In this document: positions 42,582-50,778 of the stretch, one piece after another | How positions within the stretch are numbered: position 1 is the first letter of the stretch | Layout of the letters: each line of letters begins with the position of its first letter | Source of the DNA: Arthrobacter sp. M4 | GTDB lineage: Bacteria > Actinomycetota > Actinomycetes > Actinomycetales > Micrococcaceae | NCBI RefSeq assembly: GCF_020251205.1 | Contig: NZ_JAIWYX010000003.1 | Location: 1 to 64,000, forward strand | Length of the DNA stretch: 64,000 nucleotides | Direction of reading: 5' to 3' | Notes under the pieces: model-generated | What the model was told of the DNA's origin: nothing | The model's database searches: none | Seen by the model: the letters and a program-made list of their open reading frames with translations, nothing else | Position numbers and translations under genes: made by a program

Positions 42582-42832
42582 CATGAACCAGCAGAATGCT
42601 TGGTGTTCGCCGTTCTGATCGTTCCATCATCGCTGGGCGTGCCCTCCGCACAACCAGGGCGCTGCCGCGCCGGAACAAATCCAAAACTCTCGCTCGGCGC
42701 TCCTGCGTCGCTTCCTTCCTCGCAAACTTTTGGATTGTCCCCGGTCCCCCAAGTTGCACTCCGTGCCCTCAGCCCAGCGCCCTGATCCTCTGTCAGAACG
42801 ACGCCCCAGACCAACGGCCACAGTTCAACACC
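42582..42832. repeat. non-coding repeat, copy 2
   Basis: Second copy of the element at 14646-14895, in the same orientation. It follows the dioxygenase remnant directly and ends just before an AGGAGGA sequence at about 42838. Open frames across it are not conserved in sequence as proteins. Confidence 0.7.
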
Positions 42833-42852
42833 GCTTAGGAGGAATCACGGAC

Positions 42853-43074
42853 ATGGAACGATTCACTTCCCAATCCCGGCTGTTTACTCTCAACGTGTTG
42901 CGAGTCGGGTTCGAATCAAAATGGGAGTCCGCAACACTTCAGCGCGACTACCGGGATGCTTGCCCCTTCGTCCGCAAACCTTCCCTGAAGTTGTGCAAAA
43001 CCAGGGAAAGCCTTGATCCGGCCGACGCATCGTTCAACCCCACATATGCAGTAGCTGCCGGGCCGGGGACGTGA
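42853..43074 (+). CDS. small ORF of unknown status, 73 aa
   Basis: It has a strong TAGGAGGA ribosome binding site 10 bp before the ATG, but the 73-residue product (starting MERFTSQSRLFTLNVLRVGF) has no recognisable motif and an unusual composition. It may be the start of a gene whose body was lost, with the ribosome binding site as the surviving part. Confidence 0.25.
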   Translation: MERFTSQSRLFTLNVLRVGFESKWESATLQRDYRDACPFVRKPSLKLCKTRESLDPADASFNPTYAVAAGPGT

Positions 43075-43159
43075 CCAGTAGGGAGGTTGTCCGCACACTG
43101 TGGGCCTCCCCCTTGTCACTTGCGGCGGCGAGTCCGTTCCCGAGGAATTGACCGATCAT

Positions 43160-43642
43160 TCATAAGCCTGAGGCACTACCTCTGCCGTGCTCGAAGACCA
43201 GGCTGGTCTGTGTCCCTGCAACGGCCGGATTGGAGGACAAGTGGTCCAACACGAACTGCCGTATGTGCTCGGTGTCCCTGGCCATGATGTGAATCAGAAA
43301 GTCATCTGCACCCCCGAGGACGAAGAACTGCTTGATTTCGGGGACGTCCCGCAGTTCCTTTCCAAATGCGCCCATCAAGTGGCGCGCTCCGGGCCTCAGC
43401 CGCACGCTCACCAGGGCTTGTAGCGGCATTCCCAAAGCCTCTGGGTCAACGTCGATGGTGAAGCGCCGGATAATGCCGGATGCCTTTAGGGCCTTGAGCC
43501 GGGCAAGGCACGTTGACGGCGCAATCCCCAAGGCGTCAGCCAGTGCCTGGTTCGTTTGTCGAGAGTTCGAGGACAGCATATGAAGCAGCCTTCGGTCGAC
43601 TTCATCCAGTGCGGACGCCCGCATCTTCTGCGATTCGGTCAA
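43160..43642 (-). CDS. Lrp/AsnC family transcriptional regulator
   Basis: A 160-aa feast/famine regulator: N-terminal helix-turn-helix (DEVDRRLLHMLSSNSRQTNQ, then ALADALGIAPSTCLARLKAL) and C-terminal RAM effector domain (VSVRLRPGARHLMGAFGKEL, EIKQFFVLGGADDFLIHIMA). Divergent from alanine dehydrogenase with a 136-bp shared control region. In actinobacteria such a neighbour (AldR-type) commonly controls ald in response to alanine or other amino acids. Confidence 0.92.
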   Translation of the reverse strand: MTESQKMRASALDEVDRRLLHMLSSNSRQTNQALADALGIAPSTCLARLKALKASGIIRRFTIDVDPEALGMPLQALVSVRLRPGARHLMGAFGKELRDVPEIKQFFVLGGADDFLIHIMARDTEHIRQFVLDHLSSNPAVAGTQTSLVFEHGRGSASGL

Positions 43643-43778
43643 GTTCTAAGCTCCCAAATTCTGAAGATTCCTGCCAACTTGTTCGGAGATGCCGCAGATC
43701 CTTTTTACACAGCCTGAAGTGCGGCAGTTTCTGCCATTCTATTGCCTGCAAGCTTCCATCTCTTCAGAAGGGTCAGGC

Positions 43779-44894
43779 ATGATCATTTCGGTCCCTAAGG
43801 AAATCAAGAACAACGAATTCCGTGTGGCAATCACAGCTGCAGGCGTTCATGAACTACGCGCCAACGGCCACGAAGTTCTCGTCCAGGCAGGAGCGGGCGA
43901 GGGGTCCGGCATCAGCGACCAGGAATATGTACTCTCGGGTGCCGAAATCGTCCACGACGCCAGTGAACTTTGGGACCGGGCAGACATGGTCCTCAAAGTA
44001 AAGGAGCCCATCGCTTCCGAATACCGCCACTTCAGGCAAGGGTTGGTCCTTTTCACGTATCTTCATCTGGCAGCCGAGCACGCCCTTACTGATGCCCTGA
44101 TCACTTCCGGCGTAACCGCCATCGCCTACGAAACGGTGCAATCCGGGCGATTCTTGCCGCTTCTGGCCCCAATGAGCGAGGTCGCCGGGCGACTCGCCGT
44201 TACGGTCGGCTCAAATGCGCTCATGGCACCGGCCGGCGGCAAGGGCGTACTGCTCGGCGGAGTCCCCGGCGTGCGACCGGCGAAAGTGACGATCCTCGGC
44301 GCGGGTGTAGCTGGAACCAACGCCGCAGCCATGGCAGTGGGCCTTGGCGCCGATGTCACCATTTTGGACATCAATGTTGCCCGACTGCGGGAACTGGACG
44401 GGCAGTACGCCGGCCGCCTAAACACGATTGCTTCCAATGTTTACGAGATCGAACGCTCTGTCATCGAAGCAGACCTCGTTATTGGGTCAGTGCTCATCCC
44501 CGGGGCCAAAGCCCCCAAGCTCGTCACCAACGACCTGGTCTCGCGAATGAAGCCAGGAAGCGTCCTGGTCGACATCGCCGTGGACCAGGGAGGGTGCTTT
44601 GAAGATACTCGTCCCACGACGCACGAGAACCCCACCTTCCGCGTACACGATGCGCTGTTTTACTGTGTCGCCAATATGCCCGGAGCCGTCCCCAGCACGT
44701 CCACCTACGCACTGACCAATGTCACGCTGCCCTACGCCGTCGCCCTCGCGAATCTGGGCCCAAGAAATGCGCTCGAGCGGGACCCCGCTCTGGCCGCCGG
44801 GCTTAACGTCGCCGCGGGCAAAGTCACCAACAAATCGGTCAGCGACGCCCATGGCCTTGAACTTGCCGCGTGGCAGGACCTTGTCACCGTATGA
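43779..44894 (+). CDS. ald: alanine dehydrogenase
   Basis: A 371-aa NAD-dependent enzyme (L-alanine + H2O + NAD to pyruvate + ammonium + NADH), the usual family length. It starts MIISVPKEIKNNEFRVAITA and has the substrate-site lysines and histidine (VLKVKEP, LHLA), the Rossmann motif VTILGAGVAGTNAAAMAVGLGA and the C-terminal VANMPGAVPSTSTYALTN. The start at ATG 43779 is preferred to an upstream in-frame start because it gives the canonical N-terminus. Likely controlled by the divergent Lrp-type regulator. It could recycle ammonium or nitrogen from amine catabolism encoded nearby. Confidence 0.95.
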   Translation: MIISVPKEIKNNEFRVAITAAGVHELRANGHEVLVQAGAGEGSGISDQEYVLSGAEIVHDASELWDRADMVLKVKEPIASEYRHFRQGLVLFTYLHLAAEHALTDALITSGVTAIAYETVQSGRFLPLLAPMSEVAGRLAVTVGSNALMAPAGGKGVLLGGVPGVRPAKVTILGAGVAGTNAAAMAVGLGADVTILDINVARLRELDGQYAGRLNTIASNVYEIERSVIEADLVIGSVLIPGAKAPKLVTNDLVSRMKPGSVLVDIAVDQGGCFEDTRPTTHENPTFRVHDALFYCVANMPGAVPSTSTYALTNVTLPYAVALANLGPRNALERDPALAAGLNVAAGKVTNKSVSDAHGLELAAWQDLVTV

Positions 44895-44967
44895 TCCCTG
44901 CTTTGTGCCCGTCTTCTCTGGCAATAGGAGACGGGTGCAACGCCTCATGTGAGAGAGATATGCCGAG

Positions 44968-45225
44968 ATGGCACTTCACCTGCAACAACAGTGGCAGCCG
45001 CTCCTTGGCCAGCGAGTGGTGATCACCCTCAATGGCAAAATCCTCAGGCTTGGAAAAGTCGACGCGGTGACGCCGGATGATCAAGTACTCTGGCTCGCCT
45101 GTGAAGGTGCCGAACACCGCCGCCTCTTCGACCGGACACAAGACATCGAAGTATGGATCGAATATGGATGGGAAACTTGTGGGCTTGACGTTTGGAGCCG
45201 GGGTCATAGGTCGGAAGCTCTTTGA
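44968..45225 (+). CDS. small hypothetical protein, 85 aa
   Basis: A compact beta-rich domain (LGQRVVITLNGKILRLGKVD, then QVLWLACEGAEHRRLFDR and EVWIEYGWE). It starts at ATG 44968 about 70 bp after ald, behind a GAGAGAGATA purine run. It reads like small stand-alone proteins of soil actinobacteria, but I cannot name the family. Confidence 0.5.
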   Translation: MALHLQQQWQPLLGQRVVITLNGKILRLGKVDAVTPDDQVLWLACEGAEHRRLFDRTQDIEVWIEYGWETCGLDVWSRGHRSEAL

Positions 45226-45625
45226 AGTACCGAATCGTCCCGCTGAACCCCGATCGTTGGAATTGGAGGGGTCCTACATCAGGGATCTCACCTTGAGGGA
45301 CGCCCAGGCCTGCTTCTCCCCGGAAAGATCCCGAGGGGAGCCCTTGGGCATACTGGTCACCTGGTACAGCGCCTGGTCCTGCACAGTTGAGAACACCGAG
45401 GAAATCCCGCCGGGCATCGTATATGAGCGTCTCGCACCTGATGATATCCACCATCCTGGTCCTGCAGAATTTCAACCCCAGGCGTCCTTCCTCCTTCCCA
45501 TATCCGGGCAGCACCAGGTTGAAACTCCCGTGCAGCCAGCCGCCATGCGGTCAGCGACGCGGTCTAGTATGAAGTTCAGGGAGCCATACCGGCAGCCCGG
45601 ACCTGCATCGGGAGGAATTCCAGCC

Positions 45626-46162
45626 TTGCTGCCATCACGGATCCGCGAACTCAGGCGCAATCGCGGCATGACACTTGGCCAAGTGGCCGAACAGACGGGA
45701 CTGTCGGTCGCCATGCTCAGCCAGGTCGAGCGAGGTCTCAGCGATCCAAGCCTCGAATCCCTCAGGCGCCTGGCTGAAGCACTACAGGTTCCGCTCTTCG
45801 ACCTCTTCCGCGCCGAAGGCCCCGAACCGGTCGCGGTGATACGCCACGGCGAACGCCGCCTGGTCTCATCACCCAACCTGCACGTCACCTACTCCCAGGT
45901 CTCCCGCACGGGCGGGAAGGTCGAGGTGCTCGAGGCAACGCTCGACCCGGGCGCAGCATCCTCGGAATCCCCACGCAGCCACGTTTCCGAAGAATGCGTC
46001 CTGGTGCTCGAAGGATCACTCGTCGCGGAAATCGACGGCACGGAATATGCCCTTGGCACCGGCGACAGCTGCCACTTCGACTCCGCCCTGCCCCATAGAT
46101 TCCTCAACCCACACCCTGACAAGGCACGATTCATCGTCTCAGTGACGCCTCCCTCCATGTAG
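45626..46162 (+). CDS. XRE family regulator with C-terminal cupin domain
   Basis: A 178-aa regulator. The XRE helix-turn-helix occupies residues ~4-60 (SRIRELRRNRGMTLGQVAEQ, then TGLSVAMLSQVERGLSDPSL) and a small-molecule-sensing cupin occupies the C-terminal half (SHVSEECVLVLEGSLVAEID, then a HRFLNP motif). I choose the TTG at 45626: a GGAGG site lies 10 bp upstream, and the paralogous gene at the right edge has the same GGAGG/TTG arrangement. The next ATG upstream (45569) has no ribosome binding site. Probable controller of the ThDP/cyclase or other catabolic genes nearby. Confidence 0.82.
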   Translation: MLPSRIRELRRNRGMTLGQVAEQTGLSVAMLSQVERGLSDPSLESLRRLAEALQVPLFDLFRAEGPEPVAVIRHGERRLVSSPNLHVTYSQVSRTGGKVEVLEATLDPGAASSESPRSHVSEECVLVLEGSLVAEIDGTEYALGTGDSCHFDSALPHRFLNPHPDKARFIVSVTPPSM

Positions 46163-46222
46163 TCCTGACCCGGCGCGCGCTGCCACGTTCTACGGCCCCG
46201 AGTGGCCATAGGCGGAGAAAAA

Positions 46223-46262
46223 AGTGCCCCTCCGGCCGTTGGAACCTGGCCGGAGGGGCACT
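46223..46262 (-). terminator. strong intrinsic terminator
   Basis: A perfect 15-bp stem (46223-46237 with 46248-46262, AGTGCCCCTCCGGCC arm) and 10-base loop. On the minus strand it is followed by TTTT, giving an intrinsic terminator for the ThDP enzyme gene ending at 46291; it may also stop the convergent XRE gene. Confidence 0.9.
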
Positions 46263-46290
46263 GAGGAGTTGTCGGCTCCCCGGCTCGCGA

Positions 46291-48012
46291 TCAGTGTCCT
46301 TTGAAGGCTTCGGCGAGCCACCATGCGCCGCCGTCGGAAGCGATCTTCGCGTCGATGACCAGGGGCCTATCGGGTTGTGAGTCGATCCACGCGCTGACCG
46401 GGGCGAGGTCCCCAGGTACCCGGACCGTAATTCCTTGACAGCCGTAGCCGCGCGCAATCGCGGCGATGTCCGTCTCCGGGAACGTCACGGTCGACACATC
46501 AACCGGTCCCTCTGCCGCGAAGTGGTGAACCTCCGCCCCGTATGCTGCGTCGTTGTACACGATGCACAGCAGGGGCAGGCGGAGCCGGACTGCCGTCTCG
46601 AGTTCGCTGATTCCCATGAGGAAGCCCCCGTCCCCCGTTCCGAGCACAGGAAGCCGGTGAGGCTGTGTCAGTGCCGCCCCAATCGCGGTGGCCAGGCCGA
46701 GCCCTATCGATTGAAAGGCCTGCGTGAAGCAGAACCCGTTCTCGTCCTGGACGTCGAGGTACTGGCTCGGGTAGCCCATGAAGTTTCCCGAATCAATTGC
46801 GACCACGCGCTCGGGCGGGAGGAGTTCATCGATCCTGCGGGTAAGCACCCGCGGGTCGATTCGGACTGTCCCGTCCATACCCCGCCCGGAGAGATCCTCT
46901 GTGGGTACATCCTGCCATCGGGATGAGGCGGCTATCATGGCACGGACTTCCTCGGTGCGGTAGCCGGCCCTGGCTGCGGCGCCCCGGCCCTGCAGTTCGG
47001 CGAGCACGTCGGTTGCTGTAGCGCCGGAGTCGCCGAGAACGCCGAGGGTGATGGGCCGGTTTGCGCCGAGCGCGGCGTCCTCGACGTCAACCTGGACAAC
47101 GGCGGTGTCCTGGCCGATGAGCTGGCCGTGGCGCATGGTCCACATGTTCAGGGCGCACCCGAAGCCCACGATCAGGTCCGCCCCCGAGATGAGTGCCGCC
47201 GTCGTCGGGGAGGAGAATCCGCCTGAGATCCCCAGTCCAAACGGCTCTCCGACGAAGAGGCCCTTGGCCACGGCGGAGGTCGCCACAAGAGCCCCGGTTT
47301 GCTCCGCAAGGGCCAGGATCTCCTGCCGCGCCCCGCGGCCACCGCGCCCCGCGACGAACACGGGCCGCTGGGCACCAAGAATGAGGTCGGCGAGGGCTTT
47401 GACGCTCGATGAAGCGGGTCGTACGGGTGCGGGAGGAGCGACTCGTGCGACTTGCCCCGAACTCGGCGCCGACTGTGCCTGAACGTCGAGGGGCAGGTTG
47501 AGGACCACCGTGCGGCGTTCGTTCTGTGCAGTGCGGAAGGCACGGACAACGTCGGCCACAGCGGAGGCGGCGGAATGCACGCGCTCGGCTACTGCACCGA
47601 CAGATCGTGCGAGGCCTGGCTGGTCCATGGTGAAGTTCGAGTTCACAGCCGAGCCAGCGGTCTCGGCAGCGAGCACCAAAAGTGGCGTGCGCGACTTCGC
47701 GGCCTCGCCTATGCCGGTTGTGGCGTTGGTAAGGCCGCAGCCCTGATGCACCGACAGCAGGGCCACCTTGCCGGACATCCTCGCATAGGCGTCCGCCATG
47801 GTAGCGGCGCCTCCCTCGTGGCGGGCAGCTGTGTAGGGCACACCATGCCGCATCAGAGAACTTGTCACGTCGAAATTGCCGGAGCCGACGACGCCGAAGC
47901 AGTGGCCGGCGCCCAGCTCCGCGAGCGTCCGGCCCACCAGTTCGGCGACGGTTTCGCTGGCGGCTACCGACGAGACCTTCGGGCCGGCCGTTGCGTGGAC
48001 CTGGGTCGTCAT
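46291..48012 (-). CDS. thiamine-diphosphate-dependent enzyme (acetolactate-synthase / benzoylformate-decarboxylase-like)
   Basis: A 573-aa ThDP enzyme with all three domains: Pyr domain with the activating Glu66 (ARHEGGAATMADAYARMSG), a central TH3 domain (PVFVAGRGGRGARQEILALA) and a PP domain with the cofactor motif GTGDGGF to VYND (GDG-to-N spacing normal). Not obviously a true acetolactate synthase, since FAD-binding features are not evident. It may decarboxylate a 2-oxo acid or ligate aldehydes. Start ATG 48012 overlaps the stop of the cyclase gene by 4 bp, so the two are one operon. It ends at a strong terminator. Confidence 0.88.
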   Translation of the reverse strand: MTTQVHATAGPKVSSVAASETVAELVGRTLAELGAGHCFGVVGSGNFDVTSSLMRHGVPYTAARHEGGAATMADAYARMSGKVALLSVHQGCGLTNATTGIGEAAKSRTPLLVLAAETAGSAVNSNFTMDQPGLARSVGAVAERVHSAASAVADVVRAFRTAQNERRTVVLNLPLDVQAQSAPSSGQVARVAPPAPVRPASSSVKALADLILGAQRPVFVAGRGGRGARQEILALAEQTGALVATSAVAKGLFVGEPFGLGISGGFSSPTTAALISGADLIVGFGCALNMWTMRHGQLIGQDTAVVQVDVEDAALGANRPITLGVLGDSGATATDVLAELQGRGAAARAGYRTEEVRAMIAASSRWQDVPTEDLSGRGMDGTVRIDPRVLTRRIDELLPPERVVAIDSGNFMGYPSQYLDVQDENGFCFTQAFQSIGLGLATAIGAALTQPHRLPVLGTGDGGFLMGISELETAVRLRLPLLCIVYNDAAYGAEVHHFAAEGPVDVSTVTFPETDIAAIARGYGCQGITVRVPGDLAPVSAWIDSQPDRPLVIDAKIASDGGAWWLAEAFKGH

Positions 48013-48791
48013 CCCTGAGCTCCATCCACGAAGGCCAGAACCCTGGCTGGGGAGCCGGTCCCGCCCACGATGGGCAGCGGCGCCACCACGACGACGGCGC
48101 CCGTGGCCGGGAGCAGTTCCAGGTTCTGCAGGGAGGTGATTCCGTATTTGTCGGCACCGAGCAGGAAGTGGTGCAGAGGGAAGATCGGGTCCATTGTCGG
48201 GGCCAGCCCTGCATCGATTCCCACAGTCTCGACGCCGACGCCGGATATCGGAGCCACGTCCGCGAGCCACCGGGCGCACTCGACGGTGAACCCCGGGGTG
48301 TGGGCGCCGGCCTCATCGGCGTTGAGGAACCGGACGTGGTCCTGGGCATAGGCGCCCCAGCCCGTGCGCACAAGGAGCCACGCATTCTCCGGGATCGGTC
48401 CGTGCTCGTCTTCCCAGGCCTTGATGTGCTCGACGTCGACCAGGAAGTCCGCATCCGCCGCCGCCTCCCGCGTAACATCGAGCACACATGCGGGCCCGAC
48501 CAGCCGGGACGGCTCGATCTGCGAAACGTCCTTCCCGTTCCGGCCTGTCACCCAGTGGATGGGTGCGTCGAGATGGGTTCCGATGTGCTCACCGGTGCTG
48601 ATGTTGTGGTGCTTCCAGAACGGTCCGGGCTGGTTATAGGCCGAAACCTCCTCGAGGCTGAAATCCACCAGACTCGCGAACGGCTCCGGCAGACGGATGG
48701 TTGGGGTCTCGCTGGACAGTGTGTTGGTAAGGTCGACCACGCGCACTTCGCCTGCAGCAAGCGAAGCGAGCAACCCGGTCAGCTGGGACAT
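48009..48791 (-). CDS. cyclase family protein (kynurenine-formamidase-like metal hydrolase)
   Basis: A 260-aa protein of the Cyclase/KynB family. The signature HIGTHLDAPIHW supplies the metal ligands (His69, His73, Asp75; His79 nearby). Further family features are WLLVRTGWG, VGIDAGLAP and FPLHHFLLG. Members hydrolyse formamides, amides, lactones or isatin. Start ATG 48791 has an AAGGAG site; the longer frame from 48878 lacks one. First gene of the operon with the ThDP enzyme; a palindrome lies 74 bp upstream. Confidence 0.88.
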   Translation of the reverse strand: MSQLTGLLASLAAGEVRVVDLTNTLSSETPTIRLPEPFASLVDFSLEEVSAYNQPGPFWKHHNISTGEHIGTHLDAPIHWVTGRNGKDVSQIEPSRLVGPACVLDVTREAAADADFLVDVEHIKAWEDEHGPIPENAWLLVRTGWGAYAQDHVRFLNADEAGAHTPGFTVECARWLADVAPISGVGVETVGIDAGLAPTMDPIFPLHHFLLGADKYGITSLQNLELLPATGAVVVVAPLPIVGGTGSPARVLAFVDGAQG

Positions 48792-48864
48792 GGGAACTCC
48801 TTGTGAATAGCTAAGGGCGGCTCCAGGCCGCATGGTGATGTAGCCCTGGTGAAATGCTGCTTCC

Positions 48865-48878
48865 GTGACGATCGTCAC
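48865..48878. promoter_or_regulatory. 14-bp perfect palindrome upstream of the cyclase/ThDP operon
   Basis: GTGACGATCGTCAC is fully self-complementary and lies 74 bp upstream of the ATG at 48791. This is a good operator candidate for a dimeric regulator; which one is unknown. Confidence 0.5.
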
Positions 48879-49024
48879 AGGAATCGATGGTTCAACTTAT
48901 CAGCCCCGGCAACCCAAGGCCAGGGGGCATCCGGGTCACGGGAGCGGTCTTCGTCGCCTACCGAGCAGAGGCCGCCCCGTCTATATCGACGCGCGGCTTC
49001 TGCTGCTGAGGCCGGAACATCGGC

Positions 49025-50428
49025 TTAGTGTTGCGGCGCACCATCCCTTTCCGTGTCTTCGAGGCTCAAGGCCTCACCGGGAGCGGACACCTCCTCTACC
49101 GCGTGAGCCTGCCCCCGTCCGCGGACCAGCATGACCAGAAGGGCCGCGAGCAGCGCCGGGACCGCGAACGCCAGGAAGTTTGCCTGGAACCCCCAGCCTG
49201 TAGAGAGAATCAATCCGCCGTACAGTGGTCCGGCGATGGCACCGATCCGGCCCATCCCCAAGGCCCAACCGAGCCCCGCTGCACGCAACCGCTCTGGATA
49301 GAATCCGCCGATGAACGCGGTGAGAAGTGTCTGGGTGCCGATGGTGCAGGCTCCCGCCACCGTCACCAGAGCAAGGAGCACGGGGGTGGGGAACTGGATC
49401 ATCAGCAGCAGGATGGAGGCGGCGGCGCCGACGAACATGCATGTCACCACGATGCGGGAGCCGATTCGGTCGGCGAGCAGGCCGAGCAGCGGCGTACCTA
49501 CGATCGCGCCGGCGTTGAGCGCGAGGAGAAAGGCCAGCGAGGTCCCCAGTGGGTACCCTGCCTCGCGCATGATCTGAGCCAGCCAGGTGTTCAGACCGTA
49601 TACCAGCAGCAGCCCGCAGGCGACGACGAGCCAGAACAGGATGGTGCTCGCCGCAAAGCGGCGGTCGAGCAGGGCCCTCACCCCCATGCGCTGCGCTTTG
49701 CCGCTAACCGGTTCCGGGACCGCAATTCCATACTTTGCCCCCAACTGGGCAGCCTCGGCGTGGCGTCCACGTCCCACCAGGAATGTCATCGACTCGGGCA
49801 GTGCGGCCAGGATGACGACGAGCAGGACCGCGCCGAGCGCAACACCGATCCAGAACATTGCACGCCATCCGGCGGCGCCAAGAATCCACATGGCGCTCAC
49901 CGCGGCGAGGATGCCTCCGATTGAGTATCCGGAGAACATGACGGCGTTCGCCGTGCTGCGCCGCCCGGGTCGGGCATATTCCAGGGTCATCGCTATGGCG
50001 GTAGGCATGAGGCCGCCGAGGCCGATGCCCGATGCCAGCCGTGTGAGGCCAAAGAGCTCCGGCGACGGCGACAGGGCGGAGAGAGCCATCCCCAGGGAGA
50101 ACCACGCAACGCAGGCAATCATCAGGCGACGCCGGCCGATGCGATCGGTAAGCACGCCGGCGAGCAGCGCCCCGACCATCATCCCCACCAGCGCGAGCGA
50201 TCCGATCTGTCCCGCCTGGGCCGGGGTGAGGGCCCACTCGCCGCTAATGAGAGCCGGCACCACTGTGCCATACACGATCAGGTCATAGCCGTCGACGGTG
50301 ATCGCAAACCAGCAGCAGGCGATCACCCAGGCGCCGGATCGCACTTGCCCGGATCGAGCTCCGGGCGGGGCGTCGCCGGGAGTGAGCGGCGAAGATTGGG
50401 GTATAGACGTTCGGATAGTTTCATCCAT
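49025..50428 (-). CDS. MFS transporter, aromatic-acid:H+ symporter type
   Basis: A 467-aa, 12-helix carrier of the AAHS group, with the DGYDLIVYGTVVPAL signature in helix 1, LTDRIGRRRLMI after helix 2, and LADRIGSRIVV in the second half. It imports aromatic acids such as benzoate- or indole-carboxylate-like compounds. The start at 50428 has an excellent GAGGAGGT site; the long frame from 50602 is rejected. Transcribed divergently from the UbiD operon, so it is the likely supplier of its substrate. Confidence 0.9.
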   Translation of the reverse strand: MDETIRTSIPQSSPLTPGDAPPGARSGQVRSGAWVIACCWFAITVDGYDLIVYGTVVPALISGEWALTPAQAGQIGSLALVGMMVGALLAGVLTDRIGRRRLMIACVAWFSLGMALSALSPSPELFGLTRLASGIGLGGLMPTAIAMTLEYARPGRRSTANAVMFSGYSIGGILAAVSAMWILGAAGWRAMFWIGVALGAVLLVVILAALPESMTFLVGRGRHAEAAQLGAKYGIAVPEPVSGKAQRMGVRALLDRRFAASTILFWLVVACGLLLVYGLNTWLAQIMREAGYPLGTSLAFLLALNAGAIVGTPLLGLLADRIGSRIVVTCMFVGAAASILLLMIQFPTPVLLALVTVAGACTIGTQTLLTAFIGGFYPERLRAAGLGWALGMGRIGAIAGPLYGGLILSTGWGFQANFLAFAVPALLAALLVMLVRGRGQAHAVEEVSAPGEALSLEDTERDGAPQH

Positions 50429-50778
50429 GGAGAACCTCCTCAAGGAACACTTCTTTGCGCAAGGGGGCGAACGGGTTTGGAGAAGGAAGGACTGCCTGGG
50501 AGAGGGACCCAAGGAAAGTCCAACCCGGAAAGCAGTTCGCGTCAGAGTCGTGGGACCGTCGTTTAGCAGGGCCGTTTGGGGACCCTCGTATCGCCCGCTC
50601 ACGATGCGGTGATACAGCTCACACAGCGAACGCTACTAATGTGTCGCTGAGGACAGCTAATCGATTGTTTGGATGGGAGCCATAGCTTCTCCCAATGGAA
50701 ATCGTTATAAACATTTCCGATGGCAGCGATCCAAAAGTACGTCTTCACCTATGGCTTCTGGATCCGTAGCTTTTTTTC
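50429..50778. other. divergent control region between MFS gene and ubiD operon
   Basis: No gene. The promoter-proximal part has AT-rich DNA with inverted repeats (see the operator entry). Confidence 0.6.
50687..50756. promoter_or_regulatory. operator region of the ubiD operon
   Basis: AGCCATAG (50687-50694) is inverted as CTATGGCT (50749-50756), and ATGGAAAT and ATTTCCGAT form an imperfect inverted repeat between them. TTCACCTATGGCT at 50744-50756 recurs exactly at 56078-56090 before the alpha/beta-hydrolase gene. Probable binding region of a shared regulator, perhaps the LysR protein encoded at 55176. Confidence 0.5.

Noticed and set aside
45077..45625. Long in-frame N-terminal extension of the XRE-cupin regulator
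   Set aside because: It overlaps the small gene at 44968-45225 and lacks XRE-like sequence; the GGAGG/TTG start conserved in the paralogue is better supported.
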